33,163 nucleotides of DNA, from the IMG/VR virus record IMGVR_UViG_3300027852_000030, positions 1 to 33,163 of that record. One strand, given 5' to 3'. The DNA is from a virus. Positions 1-6,746 of the stretch are shown here, in pieces (position 1 is the first letter of the stretch; each line of letters opens with the position of its first letter). A program made the translations under genes and the position numbers. The notes below the pieces were generated by a model. It made no database searches. It was not told where the DNA came from and was given only the letters and a program-made list of their open reading frames with translations.

Positions 1-127
1 CAAACTCACAATCATGGTTGCTTTTTAGAGCATCAATGGGTTTATAAAAAGACATTTGAGAACGAAGGTTCAAAATTTAACGGAAAGGATGAAGCGACAT
101 GGTAATTCCTAAAAGATTTAAAGAGGC
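1..127. repeat. Left copy of the 127-bp terminal overlap
   Basis: Bases 1-127 are identical to 33037-33163. The overlap covers the 3' end of the replisome-organizer gene and the first codons of the DnaC-like gene, so coding runs unbroken across the join. I infer a circular assembly graph, with a unit length of 33,036 bp. A length of exactly 127 equals a commonly used maximum assembler k-mer. It is therefore more likely an assembly overlap than a biological direct terminal repeat, although a short true repeat cannot be excluded. Confidence 0.95.
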
Positions 128-632
128 TAGTCTAGATAATTTTAGAACTAGGACTAAGGTTGATAAAGAAATAGTTGCTCATTTACAGACTGAGCTAAAA
201 AATAATACAATTATTCTCGGAGGCGTTGGTATAGGTAAAACTCATTTAGCTTGGGCCTTATATAGATCTAAAGAAACTGAGGTAGAGATTAAAGGAGAGC
301 TTGTAAAAATAAATAATACTGTAAAAATAACTACAATTAAAGAAATTGTTGATGATATTAGAAGCGGATGGAAAACAGGGAAGTCAAATATAGAAGATTA
401 TAAAAATATTCCGATCCTTATTGTAGATGAGTTAGGCGTTCAATACGGATCAGATAGCGAGAAGATAGAGTTATTCGAAGTATTTAATTATAGATATAAC
501 GAAATGCTGCCTACCGTAGCAATAAGTAATCTTAATAAAGAGCAGATAAAAATAGCTTTAGGATTAAGAATATACGACAGATTGTTTGGCGGAGCTAAGG
601 TTTTCGAGTTATATGGGGAGAGTGAGAGATAA
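99..632 (+). CDS. DnaC-like helicase loader (AAA+ ATPase)
   Basis: This 177-aa protein is a phage DnaC/IstB-type AAA+ ATPase. Such proteins load host DnaB onto phage origins, as lambda P and DnaC do. A Walker A motif GGVGIGKTH lies at residues 41-49, Walker B ILIVDE at 106-111, a sensor-like TVAISN at 139-144 and a candidate arginine finger in YDRL at 160-163. Its length is somewhat below that of cellular DnaC, because a short N-terminus lacks most of the DnaB-binding extension. On the circular map its start overlaps the end of the replisome-organizer gene by 7 bp, so the two form one replication unit. The family call is firm; the DnaB-loading role is inferred from family and context. Confidence 0.85.
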   Translation: MVIPKRFKEASLDNFRTRTKVDKEIVAHLQTELKNNTIILGGVGIGKTHLAWALYRSKETEVEIKGELVKINNTVKITTIKEIVDDIRSGWKTGKSNIEDYKNIPILIVDELGVQYGSDSEKIELFEVFNYRYNEMLPTVAISNLNKEQIKIALGLRIYDRLFGGAKVFELYGESER

Positions 633-781
633 TGGCCGAAAATAAAATAAGTTATATTAAGGAAGATATAAAAGTAACAGGTCTAAAAGTAAACGGAAAG
701 AAACTACCTGATTGCTCTTTAAATGAACTATCAAAAGTTGTAGCTGAAGAGCTAAGTAAACAAGATAAAGGAGAAAAGTAA
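632..781 (+). CDS. Small hypothetical protein (49 aa)
   Basis: A 49-aa ORF starts MAENKISYIK and ends KQDKGEK. It overlaps the stop of the DnaC-like gene by one base (TAATG) and shares one base with the methyltransferase start, so it fills the gap exactly, which argues that it is translated. It is charged, has no membrane segment and has no motif I recognise. A purine-rich GGGGAGAGTGAGAG site precedes it. Function unknown. Confidence 0.6.
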   Translation: MAENKISYIKEDIKVTGLKVNGKKLPDCSLNELSKVVAEELSKQDKGEK

Positions 782-1469
782 TGCAAGAATTTATAAATAG
801 GTTAGAAAAAAATAACTTTAAATATAAAGTTTATGAGAAAAATAATATAATTATTGTAAATGGAGACTGCCTTAAGGTTATGGAGCTTATAGAAGATAAT
901 GGAGTAGATCTAGTTCTTACTGATCCTCCTTACGGAATAGGATTTAGTAGAGAGGTAAAAGAAAATAATGGATGGAAAGCTAAGCCTAAAAAAGACTGGG
1001 ACGATAAAATACCTAGCAAAAATGTTTTTAAAGAGATGTTTAGAATAAGTAAAGATCAGCTGATATGGGGGGGAATTACTTTACTGATTACCTACCTTCT
1101 AGTCAAGGATGGGACGTTTGGGATAAAGGACAAAGAGACTTTAGCCTTGCTGACGGAGAAATGTGCTGGACATCTTTTGATAAAGCTATGAGAATATTTA
1201 CTTATGCAAGAGGAAAATTCTTAAGCGTTAGGCACGGAGAACATCCTACTGAAAAGCCTGTTGCTTTAATAGAATGGCAATTAAATAAAAGTTCAGAAAA
1301 AAACGACATTATATTTGATGGATTTTTAGGATCAGGAACTACGGCCTTAGCTTGTTTAAAACAAGATAGATGTTGTATAGGAGTAGAGCTAGATGAGGAT
1401 TATTTTAAAATAGCGTGCGAAAGAATAGAGAAGCAATTACAATCGCCGACATTATTTGGGAGTTATTAA
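781..1469 (+). CDS. DNA adenine methyltransferase, beta class, split by a -1 frameshift
   Basis: Two overlapping reading frames together encode one N6-adenine/N4-cytosine-type methyltransferase. The first frame (from 781) carries catalytic motif IV TDPPYG at residues 47-52 and runs to the conserved IWGG at 95-98. The second frame (through 1469) continues with NYF, then HPTEKP and the SAM-binding motif FDGFLGSGTT near the C-terminus. Order IV then I defines the beta class, and DPPY favours adenine. The frame changes inside a run of seven G at 1067-1073. A -1 slip there gives a continuous protein of about 229 aa with a family-typical IWGGNYF junction. Without the slip, the first frame ends at 1191 as a 136-aa protein lacking motif I. 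It could be a sequencing error, phase variation, programmed frameshifting or a decayed gene. Its role is probably protection of phage DNA from host restriction. Confidence 0.8.
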
Positions 1470-1489
1470 CATGGAAAAGGAGAAAGAAA

Positions 1490-1804
1490 ATGATTGATCC
1501 AGTAGAGCTATATACAAAACTAGATGAAGCGATAGAGGAATACTCTAAAGCTACATATCAATTTAAGCTATTAGACTATAGTAAAAAGTCTGTTTTAGCT
1601 AAATTAACACTATCAGAAGAAGGAAGTAGCCATGCTGAAAGACAAACAAAAGCTTTAGCTAGTGACGAATATAAAACACATTGCGATGGGTTAGCTCTCG
1701 CAGAGGAATATTATATTAAATGTAAATTTAAGGTTCAAAATATGTTCTCGTATCAGGATAATATACGAACTAAAGAAGTATCAGAGAGAAACGCGGTTAA
1801 ATAA
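1490..1804 (+). CDS. Hypothetical helical protein (104 aa)
   Basis: I start this at the ATG at 1490 because an AGGAG site at 1478-1482 lies the right distance upstream; a longer in-frame version from 1415 would run back into the methyltransferase. The product begins MIDPVELYTKLDEAIEEYSK and is rich in Glu, Lys, Ala and Leu, which suggests a mostly helical, perhaps coiled-coil protein. There are no Cys clusters or membrane segments. It sits between the methyltransferase and an HNH protein. Function unknown. Confidence 0.7.
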   Translation: MIDPVELYTKLDEAIEEYSKATYQFKLLDYSKKSVLAKLTLSEEGSSHAERQTKALASDEYKTHCDGLALAEEYYIKCKFKVQNMFSYQDNIRTKEVSERNAVK

Positions 1805-1860
1805 TAGCAAAAACTAACCAGAAACGTCTAAATTAGAGCAGGAAGGGTAAAATATATATA

Positions 1861-2220
1861 ATGACTAAGAAAAAAGAAAGTACTATTTTAAAAGAGAGAT
1901 TAGATAAGATTGTTAAAATAGAAATCTTAACTCAGTATAACTTCTGCTTTTTATGTGGTCGTCCTGCTATAGAGCTTCATCATTGGATGCACGGCCGAGA
2001 TAACACAAGATATAGGTTTGATCCTTATAATCTATTGCCTATTTGCAGAGACTGCCATACAGAAGTTCATAAAGGAAATATAAGTTTTGAGGAAGTAAAA
2101 GGAAAAGCTTTGTATCACGGAATAATCTCGATAGAAGTATTTGATAGAATATTTAACGATAATAAGGTTTATAAAATATATAATCATGAACTAGAAGATA
2201 TGATAAAGGAGAGAAAATGA
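1861..2220 (+). CDS. HNH endonuclease (119 aa)
   Basis: This is a compact HNH nuclease with a zinc-knuckle ribbon. CFLC (C29, C32) is followed by LHHW (H40, H41), NLLP (N57) and CRDCHTEVH (C62, C65, H66, H70). These four cysteines plus the His-Asn-His set are what a beta-beta-alpha metal HNH fold needs. It would cut double-stranded DNA, either as a free-standing homing-type enzyme or as an accessory replication or packaging nuclease. A 56-bp gap containing a GGAAGGG stretch precedes it, and its stop overlaps the next gene start (ATGA), which suggests translational coupling. Confidence 0.8.
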   Translation: MTKKKESTILKERLDKIVKIEILTQYNFCFLCGRPAIELHHWMHGRDNTRYRFDPYNLLPICRDCHTEVHKGNISFEEVKGKALYHGIISIEVFDRIFNDNKVYKIYNHELEDMIKERK

Positions 2221-2573
2221 TACAGGCAAAAATGGAACTACCTTTTAAGGAATCAACTAACGCCTTTTATGCTGGGATGCATTATAGAAGAAGAAATCAA
2301 CTTAAAAACGATATGACTATTTGGTGTAAAAAACACTTAAGATATATGGATAAATTTACTTCTAAGGTAGATATTCACATGGATTTTTATTTTAAATCTC
2401 ATCCTTTAGATTCTAGTAATTGCTCTATAATGTTTAAAATGATAGAGGATAATCTAATAAAACTTAATGTTATTACTAAAGATTCAATTAAAGGCGTAGG
2501 TAAAATATCTATGGAATCTCATAAAGCGTCTTCGAATTATGTAGAAATTAGCATAAAATTAAATAAAAGTTAA
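2217..2573 (+). CDS. RusA-like Holliday junction resolvase
   Basis: The 118-aa product has the size and layout of phage RusA resolvases, which cut Holliday junctions and branched DNA before packaging. Toward the middle LDSSNCSIMFKMIEDNL (residues 64-80) corresponds to the RusA metal-binding DxDN helix region, and KDSIKGVGKIS (88-98) to the following acidic strand that normally carries the third Asp. The second Asp of DxDN appears as Ser here (D65-S-S-N68), so active-site assignment is tentative. It overlaps the HNH gene by 4 bp and ends the replication/repair transcript before the next promoter. Confidence 0.6.
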   Translation: MIQAKMELPFKESTNAFYAGMHYRRRNQLKNDMTIWCKKHLRYMDKFTSKVDIHMDFYFKSHPLDSSNCSIMFKMIEDNLIKLNVITKDSIKGVGKISMESHKASSNYVEISIKLNKS

Positions 2574-2645
2574 TCTTTTTTCTATCTCGAAAGTTATAGT
2601 AGAGTTAGAATAAGAAAAAAAAGTAAAAAAAAGTAAAAAAAATGC

Positions 2646-2674
2646 TTGACTTTATTTTTAAAATGTTTTAGAGT
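2646..2674 (+). promoter_or_regulatory. Sigma70-type promoter for the zinc-ribbon/recombination operon
   Basis: A -35 box TTGACT (2646-2651) lies 17 bp from a weaker -10 TAGAGT (2669-2674). A-rich tracts just upstream (2619-2641) could act as an UP element. It lies between the end of the RusA-like gene and the 2785 gene and would start transcription near 2681, at the foot of a structured leader. Confidence 0.55.
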
Positions 2675-2677
2675 TTA

Positions 2678-2760
2678 TTTAAGCCGAACGAAGAGGGATT
2701 ATAGAGGTTGCGAGACATACGTTCACGAACCCATTAAACACCAGAAACAGAAGGCTTAAA
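2678..2760 (+). ncRNA. Structured 5' leader closed by an 8-bp stem
   Basis: TTTAAGCC at 2678-2685 is perfectly complementary to GGCTTAAA at 2753-2760, enclosing 67 nt. Directly inside, GAACG (2686-2690) can pair with CGTTC (2720-2724), and GGG (2694-2696) with CCC (2729-2731). The nonamer ACACCAGAA (2738-2746) recurs in the tRNA-like leader at 5766-5774. The element ends 13 nt before an SD (GGAGTAGCGA, 2774-2783) that is shared with the leader at 31851. I do not recognise a known riboswitch class. Regulation of the downstream gene is inference. Confidence 0.45.
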
Positions 2761-2784
2761 GAAGTTTAACAAAGGAGTAGCGAA

Positions 2785-3129
2785 ATGACACAAACAAACT
2801 GTAGTAGTTGCGGAGAGCAATTAACATTAAAAGAAGGATTAGGTACTAAGACGACCGATTGCTTCTGTGATAAGTGTAAAAAAATTATACTAAAAGAATT
2901 AGCGGACGATGTAAATAATGATTATAGAAAAGTCAGTATTTATGTACTTGAAGAAAGTGTAGATTATCAAGACTGCTTATATAGTCGTGACGAATGTAAC
3001 TATTGTGACGAGTGTGGGGAAGAAACCCCAGAGGATTTCATGGAAGGCGATATTTGCAGCGATTGTAGATCTGCGAACGAGGACAGAGAGAGTTTAGAGT
3101 TTGACTGTCGTTCTGCAAGAAGAATTTAA
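2785..3129 (+). CDS. Cysteine-rich zinc-ribbon protein (114 aa)
   Basis: The product contains several knuckles of the CxxC kind: C6/C9, C26-C28-C31, C71/C74/C77 and C91/C94, which probably make two zinc sites. The middle and C-terminus are very acidic. It is the first gene after the promoter at 2646 and starts 1 nt after the SD decamer GGAGTAGCGA, which is identical to the one before the ORF at 31862. Zinc-ribbon proteins at the head of phage operons often modulate transcription or bind DNA ends, but nothing here fixes a function. Confidence 0.75.
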   Translation: MTQTNCSSCGEQLTLKEGLGTKTTDCFCDKCKKIILKELADDVNNDYRKVSIYVLEESVDYQDCLYSRDECNYCDECGEETPEDFMEGDICSDCRSANEDRESLEFDCRSARRI

Positions 3130-3139
3130 GGAGAAAAAA

Positions 3140-3292
3140 ATGAAAACAAAAAATTTCGTATTATGGATCGGAAGCATGGTGTTCTTATTACTTATTCATT
3201 TATTTGTAATGTATAGTTCTGAGGTAACACTAGCTTACGATCTAAGATGTATTAACGGAGAATTAGAGTATTGTGAGGTTGGAAATGGCTAA
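3140..3292 (+). CDS. Small single-pass membrane protein (50 aa)
   Basis: I start this at the ATG at 3140, 6 nt after AGGAG; an earlier in-frame GTG at 3101 lies inside the zinc-ribbon gene. Residues 6-26 (FVLWIGSMVFLLLIHLFVMY) form one hydrophobic helix, and the short tail has two cysteines. It overlaps the annealase start by 8 bp. The topology would place the Cys-containing tail outside the cytoplasm. The role is unknown; it may be a host-takeover or superinfection factor, but that is only a guess. Confidence 0.6.
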   Translation: MKTKNFVLWIGSMVFLLLIHLFVMYSSEVTLAYDLRCINGELEYCEVGNG

Positions 3293-3935
3293 TAACAAAG
3301 AAATAGATATATATAAGAAGCTTAAACAAAAGATAAATCCTGACATTGTAAAAACAAGAAAAGGAACAGGAAATAAGGAATTATCATATATAGAGGGTTG
3401 GCAGGCTCAACAAAATGCTAACGATGTCTTTAAATTTGATTGGGATTGTAAAACAATATCTAATGATTATATAATGCAGAGAGATTATATTAAGAAAAGC
3501 GAATGGAACGGTAAGAAGACAGAAAAAGAAATGGTGCAGGTTGCGTTTAAAGCAATTGTTGAGATTGTTGTTAGATTTGAAGGTAAGACCCTAACAAGAC
3601 AAGGCACAGGTTTTGGAGATGGTATAGCAGGAGTAGATAATATAGCAGGAGCTTACGAGTTAGCTATGAAAGAAGCTGAAACAGATGCTTGTAAAAGAGC
3701 GTTAAAAACTCTAGGATCACAATTCGGTATTGATTTATACGATAAAACTTATAGTGTTACAAAGGGTTATGAAGCAGATCTAAAATCTAATAAAGATTAC
3801 TTTAATGCAAATACTGATATTTCTAAGATAACAGAAGATTCTGAATTAGTTAAATATATTGACGAATATCAAGGTTCTTATAAAGAAGAAGTAATAGAAC
3901 TAGCTAAAGAAAGAAGAAAAGAGATTAGAAAATGA
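3285..3935 (+). CDS. Rad52-like single-strand annealing protein
   Basis: The product resembles the phage Rad52/Rad22 family of recombinases that anneal complementary single strands. SYIEGWQAQQNANDVFKFDW (residues 34-53) matches the start of the Rad52 fold, and KEAETDACKRALKTLGSQFG (129-148) is its most conserved block, followed by LYD. I chose the ATG at 3285 with GAGG 7 nt upstream, giving 216 aa; an in-frame GTG at 3273 would add four residues. It overlaps the exonuclease gene by 4 bp, the usual pairing of a two-component exonuclease-annealase recombination system. Confidence 0.85.
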   Translation: MANNKEIDIYKKLKQKINPDIVKTRKGTGNKELSYIEGWQAQQNANDVFKFDWDCKTISNDYIMQRDYIKKSEWNGKKTEKEMVQVAFKAIVEIVVRFEGKTLTRQGTGFGDGIAGVDNIAGAYELAMKEAETDACKRALKTLGSQFGIDLYDKTYSVTKGYEADLKSNKDYFNANTDISKITEDSELVKYIDEYQGSYKEEVIELAKERRKEIRK

Positions 3936-4597
3936 TTATACACGAAGATATAGAGCAAGGATCAGAGGAGTGGCATGGCAAAAGAGCTGGGAAGATAACT
4001 GGAACTAAAGCTAAGGCTATACTAGGCGCTAAATCTAAAAAAGACGGATCTTTAATTATTACTGATGGAGCTAATACTGTTATACAAGAGAAGATCATCG
4101 AGCTAGTTCTAGGTAAGGTTCAAGAAACAAAACAAACCGAAGAAATGGCTAGAGGAACTAGATTAGAGCCAGAGAGTAGGGCTTTATATGAATTTAAAAA
4201 AGACGTTGAAGTTCTAGAAGTTGGTTTTATTGAAGTAAGTGAATATAGTGGGTTTAGTCCAGATGGTTTAGTAGGAGAAGATGGCCTATGGGAAAATAAG
4301 AGCATGAATGCCGCTAACCATCTTAGGGCCGTTTTATTTAACTACGTTAAACCAGATCATTTATATCAATGTCAAAAAGGATTAGGAGATTCTAATAGAA
4401 AGTGGTGCGACTATACCGTTTATAACCCAGACGTTGACCCTAGCCTACAGTTCCATACTATAAGGATCTATAGAGATGAAGAGGTTATAGAAAAGATAAA
4501 TCAGGCTGTAAGTATTGCTAGCAGATTGATTGAAGAAGGATACAAAAAATATTTAGCAATTAAACAAAACAACACAACAACAGAAGGAGAAAACTAA
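3932..4597 (+). CDS. YqaJ/lambda-type exonuclease
   Basis: This 221-aa protein is a PD-(D/E)xK alkaline exonuclease of the YqaJ/lambda exonuclease family, which resects double-stranded ends 5' to 3' to feed the annealase. Visible hallmarks are the N-terminal QGSEEWHGKRAGKITGT (residues 9-25), RGTRLEPESRALYE (74-87, family Glu at 79), SPDGL (109-113, Asp111) and the catalytic E121-N-K123, followed by HLYQ (143-146). The whole nuclease core is present and looks intact. It follows the Rad52-like gene with a 4-bp overlap and precedes the unknown 4599 gene by 1 bp. Confidence 0.9.
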   Translation: MIIHEDIEQGSEEWHGKRAGKITGTKAKAILGAKSKKDGSLIITDGANTVIQEKIIELVLGKVQETKQTEEMARGTRLEPESRALYEFKKDVEVLEVGFIEVSEYSGFSPDGLVGEDGLWENKSMNAANHLRAVLFNYVKPDHLYQCQKGLGDSNRKWCDYTVYNPDVDPSLQFHTIRIYRDEEVIEKINQAVSIASRLIEEGYKKYLAIKQNNTTTEGEN

Positions 4598-4598
4598 A

Positions 4599-5222
4599 AT
4601 GAGTAACGAAAAAGTACAAAACAACGAAGCTACAGTGGAGAATATTACTGAAAAAGTAAAAAACGAGGTAGCTAAAAAAGTAACTAAAGATGTTTTTAAG
4701 AAGCTAATTGCTATCGATAACATCTCAAATTTAACAGATGATATTGTGGAAAATATGATGAATGACTTAAGAGATAAAAGCTTTATGACTGTTAGCTTAG
4801 AATTAACTAAAGATCAAAGAGAAGCATTATTAGACTGTTTCCCTACTATGATACAGAAGGTTAAACAAGAATATATAGAAAATCTTGAAACTGATAAAAG
4901 AACTAAAATGGTTACTAAAGAAATTAAAGAAAGCCTACAAGAGCTTATAGATGAATCTTTAGCTCAGATAGGTCAAGAAGTTAACAGAGGAGCTATTATA
5001 TCTTCTACTGCTGTTTCTGCAGATACTAAACCTAAAGATCATAATAAGATTGAGCTAAATCACAGTAAATCTAATGGAGATATTACAATTCCAACTCAAG
5101 GAATATTTATATCAACAAATTGTATTAAAGTAATAAAAGATACTATTTTAGATGAGAATTTAAGAGAAGAGGAAGAAAAAGAAGAAGTAGTTGATCCTGA
5201 AACAGGGGAGGTAACATCATAA
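4599..5222 (+). CDS. Hypothetical acidic protein in the recombination operon (207 aa)
   Basis: I do not recognise this protein. Residues 1-120 are predicted by eye to be helical and charged. The region 120-180 is more mixed, with a short beta-like stretch ([18 protein letters not shown]). The tail is strongly acidic ([11 protein letters not shown]) and ends DPETGEVTS. It is locked between exonuclease and SSB, sharing one base with the SSB start (TAATG). An acidic tail like that of SSB could compete for the same OB-fold or recruit partners, so a recombination mediator is plausible but unproven. Confidence 0.75.
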   Translation: MSNEKVQNNEATVENITEKVKNEVAKKVTKDVFKKLIAIDNISNLTDDIVENMMNDLRDKSFMTVSLELTKDQREALLDCFPTMIQKVKQEYIENLETDKRTKMVTKEIKESLQELIDESLAQIGQEVNRGAIISSTAVSADTKPKDHNKIELNHSKSNGDITIPTQGIFISTNCIKVIKDTILDENLREEEEKEEVVDPETGEVTS

Positions 5223-5668
5223 TGGCAGGCTCAATAAATAAAGTAATATTAGTAGGTAATCTAGGTAATGACCCAGAAATTAGATCTTTTCAAAACGGAG
5301 GAAGAGTAGCGAACCTATCTATAGCTACATCTGAATCTTGGAAAGATAAAGCTTCAGGCGAAAGAAAAGAAAAAACAGAATGGCATAGAGTTGTTCTATT
5401 TAATTCAGGTCTAGTTGATTTAGCAGAAAAGTATCTTAAAAAAGGCTCTAAGGTTTATATCGAGGGTAAATTAGAAACTAGAAGCTATGAGACTTCTTCA
5501 GGAGAAAAAAGATATTCTACTGAGGTCGTATTAAGGCCTTATAGCGGAGATCTTCAAATTCTTGATAAAAGAGAAGGTGGTACACAGGGTTGTACACAAA
5601 GTGAACCAGTTAGTGACCCAGCTTCAAACCCAGACGAAGATAATTTTGACGATGAGATTCCGTTCTAA
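5222..5668 (+). CDS. ssb: Single-stranded DNA-binding protein
   Basis: This is a typical bacterial-type SSB of 148 aa. The OB fold spans roughly residues 4-110, with [16 protein letters not shown] at the start, the WHRVV strand and the [18 protein letters not shown] strand. A Pro/Asp/Asn-rich linker leads to the canonical acidic tip DDEIPF that docks host repair proteins. It protects single strands in replication and in the exonuclease/annealase pathway encoded just upstream, and it is the last gene of that operon. Confidence 0.95.
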   Translation: MAGSINKVILVGNLGNDPEIRSFQNGGRVANLSIATSESWKDKASGERKEKTEWHRVVLFNSGLVDLAEKYLKKGSKVYIEGKLETRSYETSSGEKRYSTEVVLRPYSGDLQILDKREGGTQGCTQSEPVSDPASNPDEDNFDDEIPF

Positions 5669-5677
5669 GTAAATTAT

Positions 5678-5799
5678 GAGGGTGTTAGTTTAAGTGGTAA
5701 AAACAGGGGTTCGATAGTATGGTTACTAAGATAGGTGGGTTAATCCTTAATGTAATTCGAAACGGACACCAGAACTTGGATCGAAACCAAGACACCTTC
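5678..5799 (+). ncRNA. tRNA-like leader RNA with expanded central region
   Basis: The RNA can fold three tRNA arms. Acceptor: 5678-5685 with 5792-5799 (8 bp, one G-U). Then come T and A at the tRNA 8 and 9 positions. D arm: GTTT 5688-5691 with AAAC 5701-5704 around loop AAGTGGTAA, which has A14, GG and A21. T arm: CTTGG 5775-5779 with CCAAG 5787-5791 around ATCGAAA, keeping the G53-C61 pair and TCGA but with A for T54. No orthodox anticodon arm is visible. The centre (5705-5774) is about 70 nt instead of about 23 and can form TAGTA/TACTA with loop TGGT (5715-5728). No CCA is encoded. It lies 23 nt before an HTH gene, so it may be a tRNA-mimic leader or a decayed tRNA. Confidence 0.5.
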
Positions 5800-5821
5800 A
5801 ACCCTAATAAGGAGAGAAAAA

Positions 5822-6004
5822 ATGACTAAATTAGAAAAATATATGCAGGATAAAAACTGGACTTCTCCTGAACTAGCTAAAAAGTTAGGAAGAAGTAAAA
5901 ATAGCGTAGATAGGTTCATGAAGGTTGGATTAACTAAGCACGATATATCTACTAAGTATGCTCGAGCAATGGGCTGTAACGTAACCGATATTAAGGAGGA
6001 CTAG
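5822..6004 (+). CDS. Small HTH DNA-binding protein (60 aa)
   Basis: This is a minimal helix-turn-helix protein. TSPELAKKLGRSKNSVDRFMKVG (around residues 14-36) has the spacing and Ala/Gly pattern of an XRE/Cro-like HTH, and the rest (KYARAMGCNVTDIKED) resembles the final helix of that fold. It has no dimerisation or protease domain, so it is more Cro-like than CI-like. It follows the tRNA-like leader directly, has a strong AAGGAGAG site, and sits 3 bp before the next gene. It is a candidate transcriptional switch for the region that follows. Confidence 0.7.
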   Translation: MTKLEKYMQDKNWTSPELAKKLGRSKNSVDRFMKVGLTKHDISTKYARAMGCNVTDIKED

Positions 6005-6007
6005 AAA

Positions 6008-6289
6008 ATGAAAGACAAATATACACAAGTATTATCGATCTTAAAGGAAAACGAAGCTACAAGATCAGACGATAACTTACTATTTATCCGAGTGGCCGAT
6101 AAACATTTTAACTTTAGCCTAGCTGAAGAGAAGTTTTTGCTTAAAGTTTTACGCAGGTTTAATCATCCTAGCGTTACTAGAGCTAGAAGAAAAGCTTTTG
6201 AGAACCACCCAGAGTTAAACCCTAAATTAGAACAACGCAAGCACCAGGAGAATAAAGTAAAATCTTGGGCTGGTAGTGAAACAAGATAA
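6008..6289 (+). CDS. Hypothetical basic helical protein (93 aa)
   Basis: This 93-aa protein has a helical N-terminus and an Arg/Lys-rich second half (PSVTRARRKAFENHPELNPKLEQRK) of a type I have seen in other phage hypothetical proteins, where TRARRK plus ENPEL recurs. It could bind nucleic acid. AAGGAGG precedes the ATG and it is 3 bp downstream of the HTH gene, so the two are probably co-translated. No enzyme motif. Confidence 0.7.
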   Translation: MKDKYTQVLSILKENEATRSDDNLLFIRVADKHFNFSLAEEKFLLKVLRRFNHPSVTRARRKAFENHPELNPKLEQRKHQENKVKSWAGSETR

Positions 6290-6301
6290 GGAGAATTAGA
6301 G

Positions 6302-6718
6302 ATGGGATTAAATTTAAGAGTTGAAGGGTGTGATGTTGAATATGAAAATGGATATATTACATTTATGCAATTTAGATTAGCTTTGGCTAGCAAATATGAT
6401 AAGGAGTTTGGAGACATATATAAAGAGTGTATGCTTTATACTGGGGGTACTCCAATAACAGAAAGAAGAATAAAAATAGGGGAAAGGTGGAATGAAATAT
6501 GCAACGATGATTTAGACATATTTTTAAACCATTCCGATTGTGATGGTAAAATGACACCTTCAGAATGTAGAAAAGTATATAATGTTATTAAAGACTGGGA
6601 AATGGATTTTACATATCATAATTACCCTGATGTTAATATAAGGTTTAATATGCTAGAAAATCTTAAAGTTATGTTAAAGTATAGTTTTGAGAAAAGAAGA
6701 ATTTTAAGATTTAGTTAA
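6302..6718 (+). CDS. Hypothetical protein with SDCDG motif (138 aa)
   Basis: The product starts MGLNLRVEGCDVEYENGYI, and its centre carries FLNHSDCDGKMTPSECRKVYNVI, a block that resembles one half of an EF-hand (D-C-D-G) and recurs in phage hypothetical proteins. Calcium binding is not established. AAGGAG lies 7-8 nt before the ATG. No membrane segment. Function unknown. Confidence 0.7.
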   Translation: MGLNLRVEGCDVEYENGYITFMQFRLALASKYDKEFGDIYKECMLYTGGTPITERRIKIGERWNEICNDDLDIFLNHSDCDGKMTPSECRKVYNVIKDWEMDFTYHNYPDVNIRFNMLENLKVMLKYSFEKRRILRFS

Positions 6719-6746
6719 ACAACGAACAAAAGAAAGGGTCGTAGTT

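Noticed and set aside
2574-2600. T run after the RusA-like gene as an intrinsic terminator
   Set aside because: Only a weak AAAAG/CTTTT stem precedes it; too unstable to call a terminator.
2619-2641. Tandem AGTAAAAAAA units as a regulatory repeat
   Set aside because: Two near copies of an A-rich decamer are expected by chance in this composition; treated only as a possible UP element.
6163-6417. 84-aa reverse-strand ORF
   Set aside because: It overlaps two + strand genes with good ribosome sites, has no SD and no recognisable protein features; there is no other support for any minus-strand gene.
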